A stretch of DNA of 64,000 bases from an uncultured Hellea sp. (GCA_938007935.1 CALLMD010000024.1:26629-90628), one strand, 5' to 3'. Shown: positions 17,322-26,081, counted from the first letter of the stretch. The notes: generated by a model from the letters alone, not told the origin. Numbers and translations are program-made.

Positions 17322-18155
17322 TCAACCCGTTTTTTTAGGCAGGTCTTTAAACTTACCCGGGCGTTTTTGTTTGGCTGAGACCATGGATTCCATCATCTCG
17401 CTGGGGATGAGCATAGACATATTCCACACAGCGATATTATCGAGCGTATCAGCTGTGCTGTGATCGCGGCTATAGGTGATGATGCGTTTGCAGCCATAAA
17501 CAGCAAGGGGCGGTTTGGAGGCAATATCCGCCGCGAGCGCCATAACCTTAGTCATCATCGTCTCTTGGTCTTTGTACACTTCATTATATAAGCCGCGCGA
17601 TTTACATTCCTCCGCAGGCATTTTTCGGCCTGTATAGGCCAGTTCTCTGACAACGCCTTCGGGCATATGGTTGAGGATGCGCGGGAAGGTCCCCACATCC
17701 GCTGTCATGCCGACATTGATCTCATAAATGGTGATGAAGCTATCATCCGTGCCGTAACGCATATCGCAGGCGGTAATAAGGTCAACGCCGCCGCCATAAC
17801 AGCCGCCTTGAATGGCAGCGATAACGGGAATACGGCACTGCTCTAAGGCATTAAAGCTATCCTGTAAGGGCGTGACACTATTATTGTAAAAATGCGCGCC
17901 ATATGCGGGATCGTTTTTATCACTAATGGCGCCAATATCTTGGCTGAACATTGCGACATCAATCCCAGCCGAAAAGACGGGGCCTGTTGAGGAGATGACG
18001 ATGACCCGCGCTTTGGCATTATCATCAATATCGCGCACGATTTCGGGAAGCTCTTTCCAAAACTCAGGTGACATGGCGTTACGCTTTTTAGGACGGGACA
18101 TGACGATATGCGCGATATTATCTGCAATTGAGACTTCGAAACATTTATAGCCCAT
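17322..18155 (-). CDS. Crotonase-family protein, probable delta(3,5)-delta(2,4)-dienoyl-CoA isomerase
   Basis: The 277-residue product is a typical enoyl-CoA hydratase/isomerase fold protein, with RPKKRNAMSPEFWKEL near the N-terminus and an oxyanion-hole loop QGGCYGGGVDLITACDMRY. The segment YEINVGMTADVGTFPRIL matches the peroxisomal dienoyl-CoA isomerase (ECH1) pattern. The acid residues in GVDL, the E of YEIN and the D of ADVG are in register with ECH1's Asp/Glu/Asp catalytic set. The reaction shifts double bonds during breakdown of odd-position unsaturated fatty acids. It is last in a four-gene operon. Confidence 0.87.
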   Translation of the reverse strand: MGYKCFEVSIADNIAHIVMSRPKKRNAMSPEFWKELPEIVRDIDDNAKARVIVISSTGPVFSAGIDVAMFSQDIGAISDKNDPAYGAHFYNNSVTPLQDSFNALEQCRIPVIAAIQGGCYGGGVDLITACDMRYGTDDSFITIYEINVGMTADVGTFPRILNHMPEGVVRELAYTGRKMPAEECKSRGLYNEVYKDQETMMTKVMALAADIASKPPLAVYGCKRIITYSRDHSTADTLDNIAVWNMSMLIPSEMMESMVSAKQKRPGKFKDLPKKTG

Positions 18156-18164
18156 GGGAGCCTC

Positions 18165-19250
18165 CTATATTTTAAACAAATAGCCTTTGGCGGGGCTGGC
18201 TTTGCCGTTCAAAAAATCTTTATAAGTTTTCAAAAGATCTGTGACCTCTTCTGACTGCTCTATATTAAGCCAATCTTTGGCGGAGCCGCAAAATGGAAGC
18301 CAACGTTTGGCTAAGTTTTTCGCAAACCCTTCACCGCCCCAATCTTTCATTCTGATCTTAATGCGGTCAGGCGCAAAGAACATCACGGCCGGCGCGCCAA
18401 GCTTTGGCGTGGTGGGCGCTGGCCCTTGCCAATGGGATTTTCCGACCATGCAATTATAGACAATATTTTCCTCAAAATGATCATAGATATTTCCCGTGAC
18501 CGTCCCGTTACCAGCCATATCGACAATAGCGGTTTTAACATCCGGGTTCATATCCGTGATGGTGTCATAGGTGAAAACCTCATCATAAAAGCCAGTCCCT
18601 AGTGTGAAGGTTTTATTCCCCTCCGAGGTCAGGCCAATAACTTTCACGCCCCCGCGTTCTTTGAGACAATAAGCTGTCCCCATGGCTGTCTTGGAAGAGG
18701 CGGATAAAAGCACGATTTGTTCTGCGCCAAAGAAGTTTTCATCGGCCAAAAAATCATCGATTAAAAAACTCGTTGTAAAGAGCGGGCGTAAGACCGGCTG
18801 AAGATCGCGATGCGCGCCAAAGCTCGGGTCTTTATCTACAAAAGTGTAGCCATTATAAACAGAATGAAGTTCGGTGCGATGAGCCTTCCCGTCTTGAAAG
18901 CCTAGAGGCGTGAGCTTTGTCGGTTTCATATCCAGCGTTTGTGCAATCGGGAGGAAGCCGTAAATAAGAGTCCCAACAGCGATATCAACGCATTTAGTTT
19001 CGGTGACCTGCGCATAGCCCCAGACAGGCATGCGTCCAAAGCCGTCCATCTCAATGCGGTAATCTTTGGGTTCGAAATATTTCCAATATCCAATCATCTC
19101 GCCAACAGCCAGATAGGTAATATTATTAGCTGTCAGGGCCCAAGGGCCAATGGCGACGCGAATAAAGCCATCTGCAAGCTCGCCAGCCTCAGTTGTCACC
19201 AAGGCGACATCAGCAAAATCAGCTTTGTTTATGAGCAATGTTTGGGTCAT
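18165..19250 (-). CDS. DUF2855 family protein (alcohol dehydrogenase-like fold)
   Basis: The 361-residue product matches my recollection of the DUF2855 family, distantly like zinc-free medium-chain dehydrogenases. It has a GroES-like first half (FIRVAIGPWALTANNITYLAVGE, WGYAQVTE, LIYGFLP) and a Rossmann-like second half (IVLLSASSKTAMGTAYCL, VIGLTSEGN, TAIVDMAGNGTV). No zinc ligands are evident. It starts one base overlapped with the DUF1330 stop (TAATG). Members are often near fatty-acid or sterol catabolic genes, which fits the operon. The exact reaction is unknown. Confidence 0.8.
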   Translation of the reverse strand: MTQTLLINKADFADVALVTTEAGELADGFIRVAIGPWALTANNITYLAVGEMIGYWKYFEPKDYRIEMDGFGRMPVWGYAQVTETKCVDIAVGTLIYGFLPIAQTLDMKPTKLTPLGFQDGKAHRTELHSVYNGYTFVDKDPSFGAHRDLQPVLRPLFTTSFLIDDFLADENFFGAEQIVLLSASSKTAMGTAYCLKERGGVKVIGLTSEGNKTFTLGTGFYDEVFTYDTITDMNPDVKTAIVDMAGNGTVTGNIYDHFEENIVYNCMVGKSHWQGPAPTTPKLGAPAVMFFAPDRIKIRMKDWGGEGFAKNLAKRWLPFCGSAKDWLNIEQSEEVTDLLKTYKDFLNGKASPAKGYLFKI

Positions 19251-19666
19251 TAAAATACGCCTCCATTATCACAAGCAATGAGTAATTGTCCCGCAAGGCC
19301 AGCTCTGCGGTGTTTGTGGATTTTGCGGTACTCTTCTGAACTGACTGTCGCGAACATGGTTTTGGCATCAGGGTAGGTGAATATGCCAACGGCGTCCCAT
19401 TCGCCTTCGCCTTGGCCAATCATCCATGCATTTGCATTGCCGCCAAAAATTGCGCCAAACCCCTCTTGACCTTCAACCATTTTAGTTAAGGCCTTGGCAT
19501 AGCGGGCATAGGCCTCACGACCAGAAATATCTTCGCCGTCTTTATAAGTGGCTCTGTCTTTGAATTTTAACAGATTGAGCATGTAGACGGGTTTGCCCTC
19601 TTCATGACCTGCGAGGAAGGCTTTGATTTGTTGGGGTGTAGGTTCCAGAGCGTTGAGTACCGGCAT
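19250..19666 (-). CDS. DUF1330 family protein
   Basis: The 138-residue product fits the DUF1330 ferredoxin-like fold: PVYMLNLLKFKDRATYKDG near the start, then YARYAKAL and a closing WDAVGIFTYPDAKTMFATVSSEEYRKIHKHRRAGL. The family is a small dimeric alpha/beta-barrel related to ABM monooxygenases, without assigned function. It lies between the SDR and DUF2855 genes, separated by two bases and a one-base overlap, and is probably cotranslated with them. Confidence 0.82.
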   Translation of the reverse strand: MPVLNALEPTPQQIKAFLAGHEEGKPVYMLNLLKFKDRATYKDGEDISGREAYARYAKALTKMVEGQEGFGAIFGGNANAWMIGQGEGEWDAVGIFTYPDAKTMFATVSSEEYRKIHKHRRAGLAGQLLIACDNGGVF

Positions 19667-19668
19667 TA

Positions 19669-20550
19669 TTAGTCCTTATAGCTAGGGTGTTCCATGACGT
19701 TGGATTTTGATCTGGCAACCCAATCGCTAGGGATAAAGAAGTCAGCGGCGAGGGGGCCATCATATCCAGGTTGATTATATTGCTCAAAATTTGTTTCGCC
19801 TGCCGAGGCTAGGATAAACTCATCAATGACGAATTGACCCGTATAGTCCTTGGCGTTTTGATTGACCAAAAGATAAGCCGCGTCGGCCATGATAGCGGGC
19901 GTGCGGCTCATCTTTGCCATGCTGTCACCGCCGAGAACATTTCGAACGGCGGCGGTGTCAATAGACGTCATGGGCCAAAGTGAATTGACGGCTATGCCGT
20001 CCTTGCGAAATTCTTCCGCCATGCCAAGCGTGCACATGCTCATGCCGTATTTGGCCATTGTGTAAGCTGTGTGATGTTTGAACCAGCGCGGTGACATATC
20101 CAGCGGCGGCGCGATATTAACGATATGTGGGTTTTCACTCTTGGTTAAATGCGGATGGCATTTTTGCGACAGAAGGAACGTTCCGCGGGCATTGACTTTA
20201 TTCATCAAATCATAGCGTTTCATAGGCGTTCCCGTCGTCGGGGTCGGCGAGACGGCACTGGCATTATTGATACAAATATCAATGCCGCCGAATTTATCCA
20301 CACAAGAGTCCACAGCTTTATCCACAGCCTGCTCATCGCGAATGTCACAGACAAGCGGTAAGGCCTGACCGCCAGCGGCTTCAATCTCTCTAGCCGCCGT
20401 ATAAATTGTGCCAGCTAGTTTCGGATGAGGCTCAGCGGTTTTCGCGGCAATCGCGACATTAGCGCCATCGCGCGCGCAGCGTTTTGCGATAGCAAGTCCA
20501 ATTCCGCGTGACCCACCAGACATGAAGATAGTTTTACCTTGAAGTGACAT
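19669..20550 (-). CDS. Short-chain dehydrogenase/reductase, HSDL2-like
   Basis: The 293-residue product has the SDR cofactor motif TGxxxGIG in the form SGGSRGIGLAI, the structural NNAS, and the catalytic Tyr/Lys of YTMAKYG. HHTAYTMAKYGMSMCTLGMAEE and NSLWPMTSIDTAAVRN resemble hydroxysteroid-dehydrogenase-like protein 2, a peroxisomal lipid enzyme. The Ser usual before the Tyr is not clearly placed (VNIAPPLDM). It is the first gene of the four-gene lipid operon, divergent from a PadR regulator with palindromes in the 81-base gap between them. Confidence 0.85.
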   Translation of the reverse strand: MSLQGKTIFMSGGSRGIGLAIAKRCARDGANVAIAAKTAEPHPKLAGTIYTAAREIEAAGGQALPLVCDIRDEQAVDKAVDSCVDKFGGIDICINNASAVSPTPTTGTPMKRYDLMNKVNARGTFLLSQKCHPHLTKSENPHIVNIAPPLDMSPRWFKHHTAYTMAKYGMSMCTLGMAEEFRKDGIAVNSLWPMTSIDTAAVRNVLGGDSMAKMSRTPAIMADAAYLLVNQNAKDYTGQFVIDEFILASAGETNFEQYNQPGYDGPLAADFFIPSDWVARSKSNVMEHPSYKD

Positions 20551-20583
20551 TAAAATTCCTGTTTTCTAGCTTTTAAGGGTTAA

Positions 20584-20620
20584 TATGCAACTATTTGCAT
20601 AGATACAAGATATGTTCTTG
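20584..20620. promoter_or_regulatory. Probable PadR operator: two inverted repeats
   Basis: TATGCAA-CTAT-TTGCATA at 20584-20601 is a perfect inverted repeat, followed by CAAGA-N5-TCTTG at 20606-20620. Both lie in the 81 bases between the divergent SDR operon and the PadR-family gene. PadR repressors bind such AT-rich palindromes in shared promoters. The first repeat ends 31 bases before the PadR start. Confidence 0.6.
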
Positions 20621-20631
20621 AAGGGGTATTC

Positions 20632-21165
20632 ATGGCACTCGCAGAAGCAATTTTGGTTTGCCTGACAGAACGGCCCATGAGCGGTTATGATCTTGCGAAG
20701 AACTTTGACGCCTCAATTGGATTTTTCTGGCGGGCCTCGCATCAACAGATCTACCGTGAACTTGGCCGTCTACGTGAGAAAGGTTATGTGCTGAGCGAAG
20801 AGGTCAGTCAAAATGGCAAACCCAACCGCATTATTCACACATTGACGCCAGCTGGCAAAAAGGCTCTTCGAGATTGGTCGACAAAACCTGCAAAACACCC
20901 CTCGCTAAAAGATGATTTATTAGTCAAATTTTATGCCCTCGAAAATGTTGATCTTGACGCGCTCAAGGATCAGATGACGATTAGGATAGAGCAGCACCAA
21001 ACCAAACTCGTAAAATATGTACGGATTAAAGAGCGTTATTATGATGGGAAAGATTTAGACCTGACTCAAAAGGGAAAGCTCATCGTTTTAGAGCAAGGTA
21101 TATTGCAGGAAAGTCAAACGATAGAGCGCCTGGAAGACATGATGGTCAAGCTGGGTAATCTCTAA
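20632..21165 (+). CDS. PadR-family transcriptional regulator
   Basis: The 177-residue product has the PadR winged helix at the N-terminus (AILVCLTERPMSGYDLAKNFDASIGFFWRASHQQIYRELGRLREKGYV), with the wing at QNGKPNRIIHTLTPAGKKALRDWS. A C-terminal dimer helix region (Vir_C-like, about 90-177) follows. PadR proteins usually repress a neighbouring operon and respond to small aromatic or lipid-like ligands. Position suggests it controls the SDR-DUF1330-DUF2855-isomerase operon and itself. Its 3' end overlaps the end of the convergent ABC transporter gene by four bases. Confidence 0.92.
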   Translation: MALAEAILVCLTERPMSGYDLAKNFDASIGFFWRASHQQIYRELGRLREKGYVLSEEVSQNGKPNRIIHTLTPAGKKALRDWSTKPAKHPSLKDDLLVKFYALENVDLDALKDQMTIRIEQHQTKLVKYVRIKERYYDGKDLDLTQKGKLIVLEQGILQESQTIERLEDMMVKLGNL

Positions 21166-22994
21166 CTGTCGACTTTCTCTTGCTGTTTCCAAAGCCTTGA
21201 ATAGAGCCCCTGTTTTTTAAGCAGTTGGGCATGGGTGCCTTGCTCAGCTATGTGTCCGTCTTCCATAACAATAATTTTATCTGCATTGATGATGGTTGAT
21301 AAGCGGTGGGCAATGACGAGGGTTGTCCGGTCTTTGGCCACATTATCGAGCGCGGTTTGTATCTCGCCTTCTGTGACGCTATCAAGGGCAGAGGTCGCTT
21401 CATCCAAAATCAGGATAGCTGGGTCTTTCAATAAGGTTCTTGCGATTGCGACTCTTTGTTTTTCTCCGCCGGATAATTTTAATCCGCGTTCGCCCACCAT
21501 GGTGTCATAGCCTTTTGGCAGGCTCATAACAAAGTCATGAATTTGAGCCGCCATGGCGGCTTGCTCTATTTCATGCTGCGTTGCGCTGGGTTTGGCGTAA
21601 CGAATATTATATCCGATCGTATCATTAAAGAGGACCGTGTCTTGGGGCACGATACCGATGGCGCGGCGCAGACTATCTTGGGTGATGTGTGTGAGGTTTT
21701 TACCGTCCACGGTTACGGTGCCGCTTTTGATATCATAAAAACGAAAGAGAATGCGTGAGAGCGTGGACTTACCTGCGCCGGTCGGGCCAACGATGGCGAT
21801 GGTTTGCCCGGGTAAAATTTTAATACTTACATCTTTGAGTATTTGCCGATCAGCTTCATAGGCAAAAGCGACATTCTCAAAGGTGATTGCGCCTTTTACA
21901 TCTTTAATATCAACCGCGTATTCTCGGTCTTGAATTTCGGGTTTGATATCTAACAAAGCGAACATTTTTTCCATATCCGTCAAGGCTTGTTTGATTTCAC
22001 GATAAGCGAACCCAAGGATATTTAGTGGACGGTAAACTTGCATCATCACCATCGTGATTGCGAAAATATCACCTGTTGTCATCGCCCCGCCCGAAACGCG
22101 TTGCGCGGCGAGAAGGACAAGGGCCACGAGGCCGAGATTCATGAGAAAGCTCTGACCTATATTGACCGTGGCCAGCGAAGTTCGGGAGAGGATAGCTGCC
22201 TTTTGATAGCCTTCCATTGCGCCGTCATAGCGATCTGTTTCAAATTTTTCTGCATTGAAATATTTGACGGTTTCATAATTAAGCAGGCTATCAATCGCCT
22301 TTGCATTGGCCTCTGTATCTTGTTTGTTCATTTCGCGGCGAAATTTTAGGCGCCATTCGGTTGTCGTGATGGTAAACCAAATATAGGTTATAACGACCGC
22401 GACAGCGATAAGCGCGAACTCCCAGCTGTAAGCAATCCAAAACGCTGCACCGGCTATCGCGAGCTGGAGAAGGGTAGGGCCGATATTGAAGAGTAGAAAC
22501 CGAAATAGGAAATCGATGGAGCGAATCCCGCGTTCAATAATGCGCGAGAGCCCCCCTGTTCTTTTTTCTAAATGGTAGCGTAATGAGAGTTTGTGCAAAT
22601 GAGCAAATGTCGATGTCGCCACGGCGCGCTGTGCATATTGTGCCACGGGGGCGAAAATATATTCACGCCCTTCAGATAACAAGACCGAGAATAATCTAAA
22701 TCCACCATAGGCGAGAATAAGCGCAATAATGCCCCATCCTATTGCAGCGCCTAAGCCAATATTTCCAATTTGAAGATTTAATCCATCAATGGCTTTACCT
22801 AAAAAAAACGGTGCTGCCACAACAATGAACTGCCCTGCAATCGTAAATATCATGGCTAGGAATGTTCGAACTTTATAAGTGGGTTTGTCTTTTGGCCAAA
22901 GATAGGGCCATAAGCGCCAAAAGCTTTTTAGTTGATAATGAAGGCTTTGCTCATTTGAGGTATTATCTAGGGGGGTAGGCCGCATGGGTGCCAT
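21162..22994 (-). CDS. Atm1/HMT1-type ABC exporter (fused permease and ATPase)
   Basis: The 610-residue half-transporter has six membrane helices (about 30-330) and an ATPase domain with Walker A GPTGAGKST, signature LSGGEKQR, Walker B ILILDEAT and the H-loop VIAHRLSTI. The membrane part carries Atm1-class motifs (RIIERGIRSIDFLFRFLLFNIGPT, VKYFNAEKFE) that in mitochondrial Atm1 and bacterial NaAtm1 line the glutathione site. Such exporters move glutathione derivatives or heavy-metal conjugates and matter for metal tolerance. The N-terminal 15 residues could be shortened by a start at Met4. It is probably monocistronic. Confidence 0.9.
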   Translation of the reverse strand: MAPMRPTPLDNTSNEQSLHYQLKSFWRLWPYLWPKDKPTYKVRTFLAMIFTIAGQFIVVAAPFFLGKAIDGLNLQIGNIGLGAAIGWGIIALILAYGGFRLFSVLLSEGREYIFAPVAQYAQRAVATSTFAHLHKLSLRYHLEKRTGGLSRIIERGIRSIDFLFRFLLFNIGPTLLQLAIAGAAFWIAYSWEFALIAVAVVITYIWFTITTTEWRLKFRREMNKQDTEANAKAIDSLLNYETVKYFNAEKFETDRYDGAMEGYQKAAILSRTSLATVNIGQSFLMNLGLVALVLLAAQRVSGGAMTTGDIFAITMVMMQVYRPLNILGFAYREIKQALTDMEKMFALLDIKPEIQDREYAVDIKDVKGAITFENVAFAYEADRQILKDVSIKILPGQTIAIVGPTGAGKSTLSRILFRFYDIKSGTVTVDGKNLTHITQDSLRRAIGIVPQDTVLFNDTIGYNIRYAKPSATQHEIEQAAMAAQIHDFVMSLPKGYDTMVGERGLKLSGGEKQRVAIARTLLKDPAILILDEATSALDSVTEGEIQTALDNVAKDRTTLVIAHRLSTIINADKIIVMEDGHIAEQGTHAQLLKKQGLYSRLWKQQEKVDS

Positions 22995-23090
22995 TTGGGG
23001 AGCTTGTTACCCAATGTCCAGTCATAATATTAAAGCGGGGGTGGACACGAGAAAAGTACATGAAGAAAACTTGCACATACTCTTCTTGCG

Positions 23091-23151
23091 CCCCACAAAG
23101 GGGACATAACAACTTAATGTTATGAATTACCCCTAATGCCTGTGTTAGGGG
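23091..23151. other. Three adjacent hairpins upstream of an AraC-family gene
   Basis: Inverted repeats stand side by side: CCCC-N5-GGGG (23091-23103), CATAAC-N8-GTTATG (23105-23124) and CCCCTAA-N8-TTAGGGG (23130-23151). They lie in the 274-base non-coding gap between the divergent exporter gene and the AraC-type gene at 23269. No T-run follows, so they do not look like terminators. They could be operators for the regulator or a structured leader. Confidence 0.45.
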
Positions 23152-23268
23152 GCAAATAAATATCTGTCTTGTCTTTCTCTGCGTAAAACTCTAGTCATTT
23201 AGACCAATCATATTTGATTATGAGCCATTTATAGATATTATAATTGGTAAAAATTTTGGCGGCGCAAG

Positions 23269-24315
23269 ATGAAAGAACAATTAAATAGCACGCTTTCAAT
23301 GCGTTTTCTTTCAACGCAAATCGACTTGCTTGATAGCTTGGGCTATGCACGAAAACTGTCTCTAAACTTCTTAAATTTGACCAATGATAAATTCGATGAA
23401 GGTAATATTCGGATTGATCTAAATGAGGTTGAGGAATTATATCGAGAGGCGTCAAAGGTCTTAAATGACCCTTTCATAGGACTCCGGGTAGGGCATAGTT
23501 TTCGTGTTTCCAATTATGGGAAAACGGGTTCGATTTATACCTTTTGTAGAGATTTAAAACACGTCATTCAGATGAATGCAAAATACCAACGCATCGCAAT
23601 TGATGCGGGCGAAATTGCATATGAAAATAAGGGATGGACAGACATGTCTGGCCATTTTTTAAGCCTTGTTCCTTATAATGAAAATCAAAATTGCCGCCAT
23701 GTACTGAACATGGTTGTTGCTGCCTATGCGACGACCTTTAATTGGTTAAGTTGGGGCTTGGGAACAGAAATAATTTCCATCAGTTTTAGACAGGACGAGC
23801 CCTCCGACGTATCATTATTTGAAGAGATTTATGATTGCCCTGTATTTTTCGGGCATGATAAAATCGGAATTGAATTTTCTGATGAGGCGATTCAAGCGCC
23901 CTTAACAACTCAAAATGATGAAAAACTAGCGATGTATGTGGCAACATTAGACTCATTTTTAAACATACAAAATAATAATATAAGCTTGGAAACTTCAGTG
24001 CGCGAATCTATTCGCAGCGCCCTCAGCTTGGGCTATGTCAGTCTTCCGATAATTGCGTCGCGAATGAATATGAGTGAGCGACAATTACGCCAAAACCTAC
24101 AAGCCGCTGATTTGCGCTATAGGGCCTTGCTTGAAGCTGAGCGGCAAAAAATATTTTCAGAGCTTCATGAACGGGGAAAGAGCTTTGCCGTTATTTCACA
24201 AGAGCTTTGTTATAATGATCAGGCGGCCTTTAACCGGGCCTTTAAAAGATGGTATGACATGACTCCGGGTCAATATATTGCCGCTACGTCTTCATCCATA
24301 TTAAGCCAATCTTAA
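23269..24315 (+). CDS. AraC-family transcriptional regulator with Arabinose_bd-type sensor domain
   Basis: The 348-residue product has an N-terminal sensor like that of OruR/ArgR-type AraC proteins (about 30-200; DPFIGLRVGHSFRVSNYGKTGSIYTFCRDLKHVIQMNAKYQRI). A C-terminal AraC helix-turn-helix pair follows (about 245-340; LPIIASRMNMSERQLRQNLQAADLRYRALLEAERQ and ISQELCYNDQAAFNRAFKRWYDMTPGQY). Proteins of this branch often activate a nearby catabolic operon. No target is adjacent, and the upstream gap contains several inverted repeats. The region is more AT-rich than the flanks, hinting at acquisition. Confidence 0.9.
   Translation: MKEQLNSTLSMRFLSTQIDLLDSLGYARKLSLNFLNLTNDKFDEGNIRIDLNEVEELYREASKVLNDPFIGLRVGHSFRVSNYGKTGSIYTFCRDLKHVIQMNAKYQRIAIDAGEIAYENKGWTDMSGHFLSLVPYNENQNCRHVLNMVVAAYATTFNWLSWGLGTEIISISFRQDEPSDVSLFEEIYDCPVFFGHDKIGIEFSDEAIQAPLTTQNDEKLAMYVATLDSFLNIQNNNISLETSVRESIRSALSLGYVSLPIIASRMNMSERQLRQNLQAADLRYRALLEAERQKIFSELHERGKSFAVISQELCYNDQAAFNRAFKRWYDMTPGQYIAATSSSILSQS
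24301..24315 (+). promoter_or_regulatory. CtrA-box-like site (TTAA-N7-TTAA)
   Basis: TTAA at 24301-24304 and 24312-24315 with seven bases between match the CtrA core but lack the final C. The site overlaps the end of the AraC-type gene and lies 102 bases before the MinD-like/WecG pair. Motif match only. Confidence 0.3.
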
Positions 24316-24416
24316 GCGTATCTTATAGGCTTATTTACCTTCCTTCTTCGCCTAACTTTAAGGTGCCTCTCCTATAATGCTTTTATCAAGAGACCTAAAG
24401 GTCCGGATTAAAGAGA

Positions 24417-25130
24417 ATGGAGGGGCGATTGTCGTCTCAAAGAAACTATCAGGATAAAGCTCATCCTGCAGGGCGGCTAGTCCCTGTTTTCGCGGCGAGT
24501 GAAACAGATGGACAAGTGGAACTTGCGCTGTCTTTAGGCCGCAAAGCTGCGAGCTTTGGTGAGACCGTTTTGATGCTCGATTGCCAAGATGGCGCGATGA
24601 TGAACGCTGCGGGTATTGTCTTTAACAAAACACTGCATGACGCACTTTATGATGACGCGGATTTAGGTGATGTAAAATATGTTACCTCTAACGAACATTT
24701 TACGGCGATTGCAGCGGGAAAGGCTGACCTTGACTCAGCCTTAGGCAGTCTTGCGGCTTTGTCTTTATCATATGATTGGGTTTTTGTTGTGCCAACATCA
24801 GGCTGTACCCCTGCACATGTTCGTTTAGCGGCTGCTGCAGATGTGAGCTTATTGTCATATGATACGGCAGGGGACCAGTTTATGCGGGCTTACTGGATGA
24901 TTGATGCTGTGCGCAGGCGAGAGCCTAAATTTGATCCTGTCATGTTATCCATGGGATCACGTATTGATGCTGTTGAAACGGCGCTCATGTTAACGGATAC
25001 GGTAAGAGAAAATCTGGGCGCGCCACCGCCTTATGCGGGTCACGCTGAAGATGATGCGCAATGTAAGTCTATGGCAGGGCGTCTTATCACGCGCATGAGA
25101 GAACAATCAGAACGAAGCCAGGTCGCTTAG
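24417..25130 (+). CDS. Degenerate MinD/ParA-like protein without a P-loop
   Basis: The 237-residue product follows the MinD/ParA layout. An initial strand (RLVPVFAASETDG) is followed by a helix and the Walker A'-distal strand TVLMLDCQDGAMMNAAGI, matching the 'vLliDaD.g..n' segment. Then YDWVFVVPTSGCTPAHVRLAAAADVSLLSYDT corresponds to 'yD.viiDtp.g....'. The deviant Walker A (KGGxGKT) is replaced by SETDGQVE, so nucleotide binding is probably lost. It may be a structural partner in polar or envelope assembly. A glycosyltransferase gene follows after 52 bases. Start ATG 24417 is close to AAGAGA. Confidence 0.6.
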   Translation: MEGRLSSQRNYQDKAHPAGRLVPVFAASETDGQVELALSLGRKAASFGETVLMLDCQDGAMMNAAGIVFNKTLHDALYDDADLGDVKYVTSNEHFTAIAAGKADLDSALGSLAALSLSYDWVFVVPTSGCTPAHVRLAAAADVSLLSYDTAGDQFMRAYWMIDAVRRREPKFDPVMLSMGSRIDAVETALMLTDTVRENLGAPPPYAGHAEDDAQCKSMAGRLITRMREQSERSQVA

Positions 25131-25182
25131 CTGAAATTTTTGGTCTTAAATTACTTCACGTAAACCCAATGCTAACTCCTTT

Positions 25183-26073
25183 ATGGTAAATTTGGCTATG
25201 GGACAAAAATTACACAGACCAGTAAAAACGAATAGTGACGGGAAAACAATTATCCCGCCCCAACCACGCGGCGTGGACCGACGTAAAGAACCTCGCCCAG
25301 GTCAAACGGATTGGCGCGTAAATCCGCGCTCATATGATTTTATCGGGGCAACTTTTGACCCGCTCACGCCAATTCAAACTTTGGCGCGCGCCAAGTGGAT
25401 TACGCTTAAGCATGGCTTTCGCTATATTGTTACGCCCAATGTCGACCACCTTGTCCGCCTTGACAAAGAGCCAGAGGTTTATGGCCCCCTATATGCGGCG
25501 TCTTGGCTATCCGTGTGCGACTCGCGTATTCTCGAGCTTCTTGCAAAGTTCTCAGGCATTCCGCTCAAGGCCGTTCCAGGGTCTGATTTGACGGGGCAGC
25601 TTTTTGATAATGTTATTCAAAAAAATGAAGCCATAAATGTGATTGGCGCGGATGATGATATCATCGCGAAGCTTAAAGAAATTTATGGCCTGACCACGAT
25701 TAATCATCATCAACCGCCTATGGGACTTCGCAAAAAACCTGAAGCTGTTGCCGCTGCCGCTCAATTTATTCACGATCATCCCGCGCGTTATACATTTATT
25801 TGTGTCGGATCCCCGCAACAAGAAATGGTCGCTAAGGCCTGTCTTGATAGAGGTGACTGTATCGGTCTTGGACTTTGCGTTGGAGCATCTTTAGAGTTTT
25901 TAGCTGGACGCATTAAGCGTGCGCCAAAATGGATGCAGGAATACCGTCTGGAATGGTTATTTAGATTAGCCTCAGAGCCGAAACGTTTATGGAAGCGTTA
26001 CTTGATTGAGGGACCACGTATTTTTGTTTTGTGGCTTAAGTGGAGCTTGGCTAAAAAATCACGCCAAAAATAA
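25183..26073 (+). CDS. WecG/TagA/CpsF-family glycosyltransferase
   Basis: The 296-residue product has the GT26 pattern: IVTPNVDHLVRLDKEPEVY, WLSVCDSRILELL (with the catalytic-type Asp), VPGSDLTGQLF, FICVGSPQQEMVAKAC, LGLCVGASLEFLAGRIKRAPKWMQEYRLEWLFRLASEP. These enzymes move ManNAc(A)-type or related sugars from UDP onto lipid-linked carriers in exopolysaccharide, O-antigen or teichoic acid synthesis at the inner membrane face. A 45-residue N-terminal extension rich in Pro and basic residues precedes the fold. The MinD-like neighbour suggests one transcription unit. Confidence 0.88.
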   Translation: MVNLAMGQKLHRPVKTNSDGKTIIPPQPRGVDRRKEPRPGQTDWRVNPRSYDFIGATFDPLTPIQTLARAKWITLKHGFRYIVTPNVDHLVRLDKEPEVYGPLYAASWLSVCDSRILELLAKFSGIPLKAVPGSDLTGQLFDNVIQKNEAINVIGADDDIIAKLKEIYGLTTINHHQPPMGLRKKPEAVAAAAQFIHDHPARYTFICVGSPQQEMVAKACLDRGDCIGLGLCVGASLEFLAGRIKRAPKWMQEYRLEWLFRLASEPKRLWKRYLIEGPRIFVLWLKWSLAKKSRQK

Positions 26074-26081
26074 AGCCTGTA

